In this document: positions 40,581-51,797 of the stretch, piece by piece
Position numbering within the stretch: the first letter of the stretch is position 1
Layout of the letters: each line of letters opens with the position of its first letter
NCBI RefSeq assembly: GCF_008727775.1
Contig: NZ_CP044232.1
Location: 1,922,001-1,986,000, forward strand
Length of the DNA stretch: 64,000 nucleotides
Reading direction: 5' to 3'
Source: Microbacterium lushaniae
GTDB lineage: Bacteria > Actinomycetota > Actinomycetes > Actinomycetales > Microbacteriaceae
Notes under the pieces: model-generated
Seen by the model: the letters and a program-made list of their open reading frames with translations, nothing else
Database searches by the model: none
Told to the model about the DNA's origin: nothing
Made by a program: the position numbers and the translations under genes

Positions 40581-41294
40581 ATGTGCGGTCGATTCGTGGT
40601 GGCGAACGTCGGCTCCGAGCTCGTCGGGGTACTCCGGGTGGATGCGGAGGCAGAGGATCTGCCCGCGCCGTCGTACAACATCGCCCCGACCGATCGCGCA
40701 GCGATCGTGCTGGATTCGGCCAAGACCGACCCGCCCACGCGTCGCCTGGAAGCCGCGCGCTGGGGACTGGTTCCGGGGTGGGCGAAAGATCCCAAGATCG
40801 GTGCGCGGGCGTTCAACGCGCGCAGCGAGGAGCTCGAAGACAAATCGATGTTCCGCCGCGCGCTGCACAAGCGCCGCGCCGTGATCCCCGCCAGCGGGTA
40901 CTACGAGTGGAAGGTGACCGACACGGGGAAGGTGCCGCACTTCATCCATCCCGCCGCGGGAAGCCCGATGTTCTTCGCGGGGTTGTACGAGTGGTGGAAG
41001 AACCCCGCCGTCCCCGACGATGACCCCGGCCGCTGGCTGCTGAGCTTCACGATCCTCACCCGCGACTCCATCGGACACCTCGGGTCGATCCACGACCGGA
41101 TGCCCCTGTTCATGGATCCCGACCATGCGGACGCGTGGCTCGACCCCTCGACCGAGAACGTGCGCGACGTCCTGGACGCCGCGATCGATGCCGCACCGGC
41201 GATCGCAGACACCCTCGAGGACCACGTCGTGTCCAAAGCTGTCGGGAACGTCCGCAACAATGGCCCTGAGCTGATCGAGCCCGTCGAGGAGTGA
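40581..41294 (+). CDS. yedK: SOS response-associated peptidase, HMCES/YedK family
   Basis: It crosslinks covalently to abasic sites in single-stranded DNA. The 237-residue protein has Cys2 (MCGRF), Asn33 (SYNIAPT), Asn79 (FNARSE), Glu109 (GYYEW) and His171 (IHDRMP); all catalytic residues are present. It lies 28 bp after the App1 gene and 7 bp before a hydrolase gene. Confidence 0.95.
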   Translation: MCGRFVVANVGSELVGVLRVDAEAEDLPAPSYNIAPTDRAAIVLDSAKTDPPTRRLEAARWGLVPGWAKDPKIGARAFNARSEELEDKSMFRRALHKRRAVIPASGYYEWKVTDTGKVPHFIHPAAGSPMFFAGLYEWWKNPAVPDDDPGRWLLSFTILTRDSIGHLGSIHDRMPLFMDPDHADAWLDPSTENVRDVLDAAIDAAPAIADTLEDHVVSKAVGNVRNNGPELIEPVEE

Positions 41295-41301
41295 CGCGCC
41301 C

Positions 41302-42111
41302 GTGACGCGACCCGCCATCACCGCGCGGGGCGAATGGCCGCCAGGAGTGGCGTACTTCCGCCTCGGGGCTGGCGCGCACACGGTGTTCTTCCCCGGATTG
41401 TCGGGAACGCCCGACCTCCCCTCCGGTGCGGACATGTGGATGCAGCGGCAGCTGCTGGCACCGCTGGCCCGGGGCCGTGAGCTGATCTGGATGAACCGGC
41501 GCAAGGATCTCGTCCCGCCCACCACGATCGGCCGCATCGCGCAGGACGGCGCCGACGCCATCCGCGCGCAGCTGTCGCCGCCGGTGGATGTCATCGGGGT
41601 GTCCACCGGCGGCAGCGTCGCGCTGCAGCTCGCCCTGGACCATCCCGAGCTGGTCCGGCGCCTCGTCGTCGTCGCCTCGGCGCACCGGCTGAGCGACGAG
41701 GGCCGCCGCGTGCAGCGAGAACTGGCAGCGGCCGTGCGCGCCGGGAGGCCCCGGCGGGCCGGCGCCGCCGGCATCGGCGCGATGGCGGCAGGATCGTGGG
41801 GTGCCGCCGCGTTCGGGGCGGTGGGGTGGCTCATGGGGCGCGGGGTGTTCGGGCGCTCGGGTCCTGACCTCCTCGCCGTCGTCGACGCCGAGGACACGTT
41901 CGACGTCGGCGACCGGCTGGGCGAGATCGCCGCCCCGACCCTGATCGTCGGCGCCGAGCGCGATCGCTACTACTCGGCGGAGCTGTTCCGCCGCACGGCC
42001 GAGGGCATCCCGCACGCGCAGCTGGTGCTGTACCCGCGGACCGGTCACCTGGGCACGACGCTGCGGCGGCGCTACTACCGGGACGTGCGGAGCTTCCTCG
42101 ACGCCGCGTGA
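41302..42111 (+). CDS. Alpha/beta-fold hydrolase
   Basis: A 269-residue hydrolase. The nucleophile elbow is GVSTGGSV, the acid is probably Asp or Glu near LIVGAERDRYY, and the His is in RTGHLGTT. GTG at 41302. Last gene of the dedA-App1-HMCES cluster. The substrate is unknown. Confidence 0.85.
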   Translation: MTRPAITARGEWPPGVAYFRLGAGAHTVFFPGLSGTPDLPSGADMWMQRQLLAPLARGRELIWMNRRKDLVPPTTIGRIAQDGADAIRAQLSPPVDVIGVSTGGSVALQLALDHPELVRRLVVVASAHRLSDEGRRVQRELAAAVRAGRPRRAGAAGIGAMAAGSWGAAAFGAVGWLMGRGVFGRSGPDLLAVVDAEDTFDVGDRLGEIAAPTLIVGAERDRYYSAELFRRTAEGIPHAQLVLYPRTGHLGTTLRRRYYRDVRSFLDAA

Positions 42112-42114
42112 GCG

Positions 42115-45232
<3,118 letters not shown>

Positions 45233-45282
45233 CACGACGGCGCTCCTCTCCGGTGCACGGTCGTCGTGTTGACGACGGTGCC

Positions 45283-46473
45283 TCAGCCCGCGGGGCTGCA
45301 CCCCGGACACGGCACGAAGCCCGCACCGGCGTCGGCGCGGGCGAGCCGCAGGGCTGCCACGCGGGTGGCGGCCTCGTCGAGCCGCGCCGCCGGCAACGCA
45401 CCCGACTCGACCGCGGCGACGATCCCGTCCACCATCCGGGGAGCGGAGTCGGCCGTGCTGAACATGACCGAGAGCACCAGGTCGCTGCCGGCTGCCAGCG
45501 CGGCGACGCCGTTGGCCACCGGGTCGGCGTAGGCGGGATCGCCGGAGGCCTGCAGCATCCCGAGGTCATCGGTCACCGACACCCCCGTGAAGCCGAGCTC
45601 CTCCCGCGCGATCCGGTGCCACTGCGGTGACAGGGATGCGGGGAGTTCATCCACCGCGGGATACCGGAGATGGCCGAACATGAGCAACGGAGCACCGGCG
45701 TCGATGCCCGCGGCGAAGGGCACCGCATCCGTCTCCATCCACTCGGCGAGGCTCTTTCCGCTTTCGGGGATGCCCGCGTGCGAGTCGCCGGGAGCGGCAC
45801 CATGCCCCGGGAAGTGCTTGAGGGTGGATGCCGCGTGCGCGCCCTCCCCCGCCACGGCAGCGGCGACGCGCGCAGCGGCGCCGTCGGGGTCGGCCCCGAG
45901 GCTCCGGCCGAAGATGAACATCGACCGGTCGGCGGTGACATCGGCGACGACGCCGAAGTTGACCGAGATGCCCGCTCGGTCCACCAGCGCGGCGCGTGCG
46001 GCGAACGCGTCCTGGGTCGCACCGGATGCCTCCTCCCGCAGCGTGCGGGCACCGGGGAAGCCGTCCCAGGGCAGGCGGGAGACATCGCCGCCCTCCTGGT
46101 CGATCGCGATGAGCGGCGGGAACGAGGGGTCCGCCGTGAGCGCACCGGTGAGCGCGCGCAGCGACTCCTCGTCGCCGGGGACGTTGGCGCCCATCAGGAT
46201 GAATCCGCCCAGCCCGTTGCCGGTGACGTATGCGGACGCGGCGGCCGGGTCGGTCGTGGGGATGTGTCCCATCACGACGCTCGCGGCCTTCTCGCGCAGC
46301 GACATCCCCGCCGCGAGGTCGGCGGCACGTGCGAGCCGGTCCTCCGCGTCCTCCGGGGCGGCGACCACGCGCACTTCGGGCGCGCTGTCCGCGTGCGCGG
46401 CAGGATGCGGGGCAGCCACGGCCAGAAGGAGCATCGCTGCCGCCCCCAGCAGGGCGAGAGGAAGCCGGATCAT
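45283..46473 (-). CDS. Secreted glycoside hydrolase family 3 protein (NagZ-like)
   Basis: A 396-residue protein with an N-terminal signal peptide (LALLGAAAMLLLAVAA then AHADS). The GH3 barrel has IDQEGGDVSRL, the catalytic His/Asp segment KHFPGHG, and the nucleophile in VTDDLGML. Related enzymes release N-acetylglucosamine from peptidoglycan fragments. It is exported, unlike cytosolic NagZ. The C-terminal Cys pair (PCPGC) is unusual. Confidence 0.88.
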   Translation of the reverse strand: MIRLPLALLGAAAMLLLAVAAPHPAAHADSAPEVRVVAAPEDAEDRLARAADLAAGMSLREKAASVVMGHIPTTDPAAASAYVTGNGLGGFILMGANVPGDEESLRALTGALTADPSFPPLIAIDQEGGDVSRLPWDGFPGARTLREEASGATQDAFAARAALVDRAGISVNFGVVADVTADRSMFIFGRSLGADPDGAAARVAAAVAGEGAHAASTLKHFPGHGAAPGDSHAGIPESGKSLAEWMETDAVPFAAGIDAGAPLLMFGHLRYPAVDELPASLSPQWHRIAREELGFTGVSVTDDLGMLQASGDPAYADPVANGVAALAAGSDLVLSVMFSTADSAPRMVDGIVAAVESGALPAARLDEAATRVAALRLARADAGAGFVPCPGCSPAG

Positions 46474-46483
46474 GCCCGCGAGC

Positions 46484-46657
46484 CTACGTGTCGTGCCTGG
46501 TGGTCCCCTCAGTCCGAGGGTCCATCGCCGTCGCGTCCGACGGCCTGGTCCACGGGCCTGTGCGCAGTGCGTCGCGGGCGACCGCGATCTCCTCCGCGCC
46601 GCCCGGCTCGGCGTCGCTCCGCGCGCCCGCGGGCGGGCGGCCCTCCGCGGCGGTCAT
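46484..46657 (-). CDS. Small hypothetical protein coupled to DUF5996 gene
   Basis: A 57-residue frame whose ATG overlaps the stop of the upstream gene by four bases (ATGA), the usual coupling in this genome. The sequence is Ala-, Glu- and Asp-rich without a recognisable domain. It may be chance; the overlap is the only support. Confidence 0.4.
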   Translation of the reverse strand: MTAAEGRPPAGARSDAEPGGAEEIAVARDALRTGPWTRPSDATAMDPRTEGTTRHDT

Positions 46658-47559
46658 GCGCGACCGGTCTCGCGGGGCCACGTGGCGGATGCGGACGCGC
46701 GCCGATACGTCGCGTCGAGGAATCCCCGCAGGGCGGCATCCGGGTCCTCGGCGGTGCGGACCCGGGCGTACGGCAGCAGGAACTCGCCCAGGTCGTCGTC
46801 GAAGTAGGCGCCGTCCACGCCGAGGTCTCGTTCTCGGAAGCCGGGCGGCTCGGGGTAGGCGTACGAGTAGAAGGCACCCTCTCCCGCGCCGCCGGGCCAG
46901 TATCCGGCGCTGGAGACCTCGGAGTCGTACGCCTCGTGCATCACCCGGTCGGGGCAGTTGGGCGCGCCGCCCGGATGACGCGGAGCCGGGCGGCCCGAGA
47001 AGCGCGAGGTGGCGAGATCGAACGCGCCCCAGAAGAAGTGCACGGGACTCGCCTTCCCCCGGTAGGCGGCGCGGAACCCGTTCAACACGCGCGAGGCGGA
47101 GACCAGGGAGATCCAGAACCGATGCGCCGCCTCGGGGTCGTACGCGGCAGGGCGCGTGTCCTGATCGAAGGGGACGACATCGGCAAGCTCGACTGGTACG
47201 GGGTAGAGCTCGACGTCTGCGCCGAGCTCGGCCAGCAGCCCGGTGAACTCGGCGTAGAACGCCGCGATCGTCCCCGGGCGAAGGGCGAGGTCGCCTTCGC
47301 GACCGTCGGTGTGCAGAATCCGCAGCCGGTGGTCGACGAAGTCGAACCGGATCTCCAGGCCTCCGGTTCCCAGCGGCATGAGCGACGTGGTCAGCCCGCG
47401 GCTGTCCACATACAGCGGGACGTTCCACCAGTGGTTCACCAGGGGCGTGAGGGCCAGGCGGACCTTGCCCGCCATCTGCGTCCACAGCTGAACGGTGTCC
47501 CGGGTATCGGCCCACTCCTGCACGGGCAGCGGCGGCCACGATGCGTCCGTCATCGTCAT
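46654..47559 (-). CDS. DUF5996 family protein
   Basis: A 301-residue protein, soluble, with the family landmarks WPPLPVQEWADTRDTVQLWT, LTPLVNHWWNVPLYV, SPVHFFWGAFDLATSRFSGR and SEVSSAGYWPGG. No biochemical function is known to me. ATG at 47559 starts the conserved region; the frame is open upstream. It ends in an ATGA overlap with a small gene. Confidence 0.82.
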   Translation of the reverse strand: MTMTDASWPPLPVQEWADTRDTVQLWTQMAGKVRLALTPLVNHWWNVPLYVDSRGLTTSLMPLGTGGLEIRFDFVDHRLRILHTDGREGDLALRPGTIAAFYAEFTGLLAELGADVELYPVPVELADVVPFDQDTRPAAYDPEAAHRFWISLVSASRVLNGFRAAYRGKASPVHFFWGAFDLATSRFSGRPAPRHPGGAPNCPDRVMHEAYDSEVSSAGYWPGGAGEGAFYSYAYPEPPGFRERDLGVDGAYFDDDLGEFLLPYARVRTAEDPDAALRGFLDATYRRASASATWPRETGRA

Positions 47560-47650
47560 GCGTCCTCCTCGGGGTGTGGGCACGGCGGTCCCGGCCCCCT
47601 CCAGCCCGTACCGGTCATGCCCGCAGGCTACCCGGGCCCGACCGTCCCCG

Positions 47651-48184
47651 TCAGTGCGCTTCCCCCGCACCGGCGCCAGCATCGCCGGTGCTGCTGAGCA
47701 GCCGTGCGCCCGTACGCAGCGTGGGCGCGGCGAGGCGTCGGTGCACGCGGGAGACCAGCGCCCACACGAGCCTGCGGCGGCGCGACGAGAACGCGAAGGC
47801 CGTGGTCAGACTCACCGACCCGGCAGACGTGTCGATCAAGAGTCGTGCGACCGCCCCCGGGCCGCGGACACCGAGAAGGATGTGTTCCTGATCCTCGGCG
47901 TGGATCTTCCACCCTGCCACGGCGTCGGGGCGGCCGTCGGGCCCCACCTCCAGTCCGAGCACGGTGTGGAAGATGAGGGAACGGCTGGCGCGATCGATGC
48001 CCTCTTCGAAGGTCGCTTCCGCCCAGCGTCGCGGGCTCGCGCGGACGTCGGTGACCAGGGTGAAGCGATCCGCGTACGTGGGCGTGATGTCCAGACGCAA
48101 GGGCGCCTCCGCGGGCGACAGAACCCCGCCGCGCACGTCTCCTGCAGTGCCGCCGGGTGTGATGCGTGTCATGGCGCCCTCCAA
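47651..48184 (-). CDS. Hypothetical protein divergent from a TetR regulator
   Basis: A 177-residue protein that I do not recognise. A central beta-rich stretch (LIFHTVLGLEVGPDGRPDAVAGWKIHAEDQEHILLGV) resembles small ligand-binding (START/DUF2867-like) folds in pattern only. Starts at 48184 or 48172 are possible. It faces the TetR gene across a 68-bp gap and is the likely regulatory target. Confidence 0.65.
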   Translation of the reverse strand: MEGAMTRITPGGTAGDVRGGVLSPAEAPLRLDITPTYADRFTLVTDVRASPRRWAEATFEEGIDRASRSLIFHTVLGLEVGPDGRPDAVAGWKIHAEDQEHILLGVRGPGAVARLLIDTSAGSVSLTTAFAFSSRRRRLVWALVSRVHRRLAAPTLRTGARLLSSTGDAGAGAGEAH

Positions 48185-48252
48185 GTGTGCGCGAGCGTAT
48201 AGTTCGAGAGGTTAGCCGCCTCCCGCCAGGGCGGCAAGGGTGGGAGCGCCGC

Positions 48253-48783
48253 ATGGTGAATCTGAAGACGACGAGATCGGCTTGGATCGACGCTGCCTTC
48301 GTCGTCCTGGCCGAGGAGGGGGTGGACGCCGTCGGGCCGGAAGCGCTGGCACGTCGCCTGGGGGTGAGCAAGGGCGGGTTCTACGGATACTTCGGCACTC
48401 GGGCCCGCTTCCTCGCGGAGGTGCTGTCGACGTGGGAGCAGGAGGTCACCGAGGGGATCGCCGGCCGGGTCGGCGTCGAGGGCGACCCGCGTGAGCGTGT
48501 GCGCGCGCTGGCTCTGGCACTGCGATCCGAGGTACCGCCCGCCCTCGGCGTGCAGACGGAGGTCTCGATTCGCACCTGGTCGCGGCGTGACCCGACCGCC
48601 CGCGCCACGGTCCAGCGGGTCGAGCATGCGCAGGCTGCATTCCTCCGGGATCTCTTCCGCGCATACTGCAGCGAGCAGGAGGCGGAGTTCCGCACGGTGG
48701 TGGCCATGTCCGTGCGCCTGTCGACGCATTTCCTGCACGACGACGCGGCCGTGGATCTCGTCGTGGCCGAGTTGATCCGCTGA
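48253..48783 (+). CDS. TetR/AcrR-family transcriptional regulator
   Basis: A 176-residue protein with an N-terminal TetR DNA-binding domain (AAFVVLAEEGVDAVGPEALARRLGVSKGGFYGYFGTRARFL) and a helical ligand domain. ATG at 48253. It probably controls itself and the divergent gene at 47651-48184. Confidence 0.92.
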   Translation: MVNLKTTRSAWIDAAFVVLAEEGVDAVGPEALARRLGVSKGGFYGYFGTRARFLAEVLSTWEQEVTEGIAGRVGVEGDPRERVRALALALRSEVPPALGVQTEVSIRTWSRRDPTARATVQRVEHAQAAFLRDLFRAYCSEQEAEFRTVVAMSVRLSTHFLHDDAAVDLVVAELIR

Positions 48784-48804
48784 CGGGGGGATGCTCCGCG
48801 AACG

Positions 48805-49272
48805 TCACAGCGCCGGGTCGGTCACCACAAGCGCGGTGAGTTGGCGACGCAGGGCAGCCCCGCCGTCGGATGTGGCGGAGCAGAGGATCGCGTCGTAATC
48901 GCGGGCGCGTGCGTGACGCTCGCTCAACCAGATGTGCCCCGTCTCGGTCACGGCGAGGAGGTTGCGGCGCCGGTCGGCGGGATCGTGCTCGCGCGTGAGG
49001 AGCCCCGCGTCATCGAGTGCACCGAGCACCGTCACCAGGTCGCTGGGATCGGCCGACATGGCACGCGCGAGGTCGCGTTGCGCGCACGGGCCGAGATGCT
49101 CGAGCCAGCACAGGGCGACGTAGTGGGGGAAGCGCAGGGCCTCGCCGGCGAAGTGGCTCTGGGAGAGCCTCGCCGCCGAGCGGACGGCGCGGGTCAGCAG
49201 GTAGGGGGTGCTGGCGGCCAATCGCGGCGGCAGTACCGCATCCGCTTCCGCCTGCTCGTGGGGGGAACCCAT
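48805..49272 (-). CDS. MarR-family transcriptional regulator
   Basis: A 155-residue winged-helix regulator: GPCAQRDLARAMSADPSDLVTVLGALDDAGLL, then the wing DPADRRRNLLAVTETG. ATG at 49272 is preferred; an upstream ATG at 49329 would overlap the divergent hydrolase start. It probably regulates that hydrolase. Confidence 0.9.
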   Translation of the reverse strand: MGSPHEQAEADAVLPPRLAASTPYLLTRAVRSAARLSQSHFAGEALRFPHYVALCWLEHLGPCAQRDLARAMSADPSDLVTVLGALDDAGLLTREHDPADRRRNLLAVTETGHIWLSERHARARDYDAILCSATSDGGAALRRQLTALVVTDPAL

Positions 49273-49328
49273 GCCCCGAGCGTATCCACTACTCGCGGTC
49301 GCGAGAAGATCGTGGGACACTCCCATCA

Positions 49329-50370
49329 ATGTATCGGAATCCTCACGAAGGCTGGCACGGACCCCTGCCGCCGAGCCTCGCGCGCCGCGGGTTCACGCAC
49401 GAGTTCGCCCCGGTCGCCGACGGCGTCACCCTGAGCTTCGTGCGGGGGCCCGCGCACGGCACGCCGCTCGTGCTCATCCCCGCGCAGATGGGAACGTGGC
49501 AGACGTATACGGCCGTCGCTGCGGATCTGTCCGACGACTTCGAGGTGTTCGCCGTGGACGTCACCGGCCATGGGTCTTCGACGTGGACCCCCGGCGACTA
49601 CACGTGGAACACGGTCGGGCGTCACTTGGAAGACTTCCTCGAGCGGGTCGTCCGACGTCCGGCGGTCGTGGCGGGCAACTCCTCCGGAGGGATCCTCGCG
49701 CTCTGGCTGGCGGCGAACGCTCCCGACTCGGTCGCGGCCATCGTGCTGGAGGACGCCCCGGTCTTCTCCGTCGAGTGGCCGCGGTTCCGCGATCGCGATC
49801 GCTTCGTCTACCAGGGTCTGGTCCACGCCGTGGACGTGCTCGGCGACGTCACGCACCGGCAGCTGGCGGACTACTTCCGCGGCCAGGAGCTGCCGGTCTC
49901 CCCCCGCCGGGTCAAGCGCATGCCCGACTGGGTGGTCGACGCCCTGGGCCGTGGTGTATCCCGTTGGGAGCAGCAGCATCCCGGTGAGCCATCCGGCTTC
50001 CAGGCGTGGTGGGCACCATCATCCTTCGGCGACCTGTTCCGCTCACTGTCGATGTTCGACCCCGACTTCGCCCGGTCGTTCGTGGACGGGCGCATCTACG
50101 CCGACTTCTCCCACGAACAGGCTCTGCGCACGACCACCGCGCCGATCCTGCTGATGCATGCCCGGTGGATGCGACTGGAGCGCTACGGCCTCGTCGGCGC
50201 GATGGACGACGACGATGCCCGCCGAGTCGTCGCCCTCGCCCCCACAGACCCGACTCTGGCGATCGCGCGCAAACCACGTGATCCACCGCTACGACCGAGC
50301 CGGCTACGTCCGGGAACTCCGCGCCTTCGCTCGCACGCTTCCCACCCCGCGCCAAGGGCCCGCGGGATAG
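49329..50370 (+). pseudogene. Alpha/beta hydrolase with a frameshift near the C-terminus
   Basis: The first 310 or so residues are a normal alpha/beta hydrolase: GHGSSTW, nucleophile elbow GNSSGG, acid region LLMHARWMR. At about 50264-50270 the frame is lost. The true C-terminus, RANHVIHRYDRAGYVRELRAF with the catalytic His, continues in the +1 frame and stops at 50370. Loss of two bases from the GCGCGC tract explains it. In the original frame translation would run on through the tRNA. The protein is probably inactive, unless this is a sequence error. Confidence 0.75.
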
Positions 50371-50393
50371 GCGGCCGAGGAGCGCCCGGACAC

Positions 50394-50426
50394 GAAAACG
50401 CCCCGCCGATCGGACGGGGCGTTTTC
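50394..50426. terminator. Bidirectional terminator at left end of tRNA-Ala copy
   Basis: A perfect 12-bp stem (GAAAACGCCCCG, 50394-50405, against 50415-50426) with T-runs on both strands. It lies 17 bp beyond the 3' end of the left tRNA-Ala copy and also serves the hydrolase gene. Its position indicates that it was the native terminator of the tRNA before the element inserted. Confidence 0.88.
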
Positions 50427-50441
50427 GGGATTCTCGACTTC

Positions 50442-50521
50442 GGTGGACCTGAGGGGACTCGAACCCCTGACCCCCTGCATGCCATGCAGGTGCGCTACCA
50501 GCTGCGCCACAGGCCCGGATG
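50442..50521. repeat. Left attachment-site repeat of the island
   Basis: 80 bp identical to 63529-63608. Identity breaks immediately on both sides (C against T on the left; G against C on the right). It covers the complete tRNA-Ala plus two bases 3' and five bases 5' of it. Confidence 0.9.
50444..50516 (-). tRNA. tRNA-Ala(GGC), left copy
   Basis: A 73-nt cloverleaf with acceptor GGGCCTG against CAGGTCC, anticodon loop ATGGCAT (GGC) and discriminator A. The three bases after it are CCG, so CCA is not encoded. The 5' flank is island DNA, so this copy has probably lost the native promoter and may be silent. Confidence 0.9.
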
Positions 50522-50881
50522 GTCTCTCACCGACTGCCAAAACCCCCGGAATCCAGCCCCTCAGCTTCACTCCAGTGGTGGTGAGATCCACCATACGCGA
50601 CTGGCCCTCGAGGGATCAGGACGGTCATCGAAGACTCTAGATGTTTCTGAACCGTCTAGTTGGTGACTACAACTCGAGTCGCCGTTCGCGGTCAGGCCAG
50701 CAGCGCACTGAAGCAATGGTTCGTGTAGGCCTCACCCGGCTCGATCCGGCAAGAGCGGGCCCCTCGTGGTTTCTCCGCGCCGCCGCCTCGCGGGCGCTGC
50801 AACGACCCATTTTTGCCGCAACACGCCCTAACGCCGAGCCCGGTCAGGGCGTGTTGCGGCAAATGGGTGCGTGCGTGGGGG
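50522..50881. other. Gene-free left end of the island
   Basis: About 360 bp between the left att repeat and yjdM. The only open frame (50641-50913) has no coding character and runs through a palindrome. Nothing else is recognisable here apart from that palindrome. Confidence 0.6.
50805..50868. repeat. Palindrome with 23-25-bp arms
   Basis: ACCCATTTTTGCCGCAACACGCCCT (first 20 bases from 50805) pairs with 50846-50868, with a two-base bulge in the T run and a 16-base loop. It lies just 3' of yjdM on the minus strand and could terminate the cluster. Its size and sequence also fit a mobile palindromic element. Confidence 0.75.
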
Positions 50882-51252
50882 TCATAGAACCTTCTTCAGG
50901 ACACTCGACTTGAGCTGCATCCGACCGAATCACGGCACGTTCGCACGATGTCGTGGTCTCCGACGCCATCCTCGATGAGGCGGATGCCGCGCACCTTCGT
51001 TCCGACTTTCACCACACCCCCGCCGGCGCCCTTCACCCTGAGATCCTTGACGACCGTCACGGTGTCGCCATCGGCGAGCCCGTTGCCCACGGCATCCGTG
51101 ATCGCTGCCGCCGATTCCGAGACGTCCTCGGCGGACTCAGCCGACCACTCGTGCCCGTACATCGGACACTCGAGCAGTGCGCCCTGCTCGTAGGTGTGCG
51201 CCTCATGGCACTGCGGGCACGCAGGGAGAGCGTCGAGATTCGGATCGGTCAT
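50882..51252 (-). pseudogene. yjdM: YjdM/PhnA-family zinc-ribbon protein, decayed
   Basis: The N-terminal zinc ribbon and the SH3-like domain (DGDTVTVVKDLRVKGAGGGVVKVGTKVRGIRLIEDGVGDHDI) are intact in outline. Three lesions are visible. The second ribbon pair reads CPMY where CPxC is expected. After GDHDI a one-base loss shifts the frame, giving a nonsense tail that stops at 50896. In the shifted frame the true tail FGRMQLKSSVLKKVL is still readable, but a TGA replaces a Gly codon before it. The family's function is uncertain. ATGA coupling links it to the gene upstream. Confidence 0.75.
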
Positions 51253-51770
51253 GACTGCTTCCCGACCCGGAGCAGCTGGGTCGCCGCGGTTGTGAGGAAG
51301 AGCCCGAGGCCCGCCACGAGGGCGCTCACACCGAAAGCCAGCACCGACGTCATGAGGGACGTGCGCAGCGAGGCCGCTGTCGAGAGCGCAGAGCTCTGGT
51401 TGCGCAGGTCCCGCGCCTCATAGCTGTGAGCGTCGACGCCGCGTAGCGCGGCGCTGATGTCGGCGAAAGTCCGACCGCCCGCACCACGCTCAGCGTTGCC
51501 TTTGATGACGAGCGCCTCGACGTACGCACTGACAGGACCCTGTACGGGCTGGCCTGCGAAGATCGGAGCGTTGCCCGGCACCTCGATCCGTTCGGCCCGG
51601 AGCTGCTTCGTCACGACGAGCCACGCGGCGCTGCCCGCGACGACGAAGGCGGTCCCTGCGGTGAGAGCGAGCGCACCCACGCGATGCAAGGCGGAGTCAG
51701 GGGGCAGCGACGTATCGAGAGTCCTTCCGGTCGGAAGTCCACGAGCGCTCGCGGGTTCTCGAGGAATCAT
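51249..51770 (-). CDS. Two-helix membrane protein, LigA-annotated family
   Basis: A 173-residue protein with one membrane segment near residue 40 (GALALTAGTAFVVAGSAAWLVV) and a second near the C-terminus (SVLAFGVSALVAGLGLFLTT). The loop between them carries FAGQPVQGPVSAYVEALVI. Actinobacterial homologues are often mislabelled aromatic ring-opening dioxygenase LigA; nothing here suggests a dioxygenase. Function unknown. Coupled to yjdM by ATGA. Confidence 0.72.
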   Translation of the reverse strand: MIPREPASARGLPTGRTLDTSLPPDSALHRVGALALTAGTAFVVAGSAAWLVVTKQLRAERIEVPGNAPIFAGQPVQGPVSAYVEALVIKGNAERGAGGRTFADISAALRGVDAHSYEARDLRNQSSALSTAASLRTSLMTSVLAFGVSALVAGLGLFLTTAATQLLRVGKQS

Positions 51771-51797
51771 TCCACGGATCGACGAGGCGTCTACGCG

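Noticed and set aside
50641-50913. 90-codon plus-strand ORF at the left end of the island
   Set aside because: It runs through a palindrome, has no coding character or ribosome-binding site, and overlaps the end of yjdM on the other strand.
51249-51770. Aromatic ring-opening dioxygenase (LigA)
   Set aside because: The usual database label, but the protein is a two-helix membrane protein without any dioxygenase motif, so it cannot be used as evidence for aromatic catabolism.
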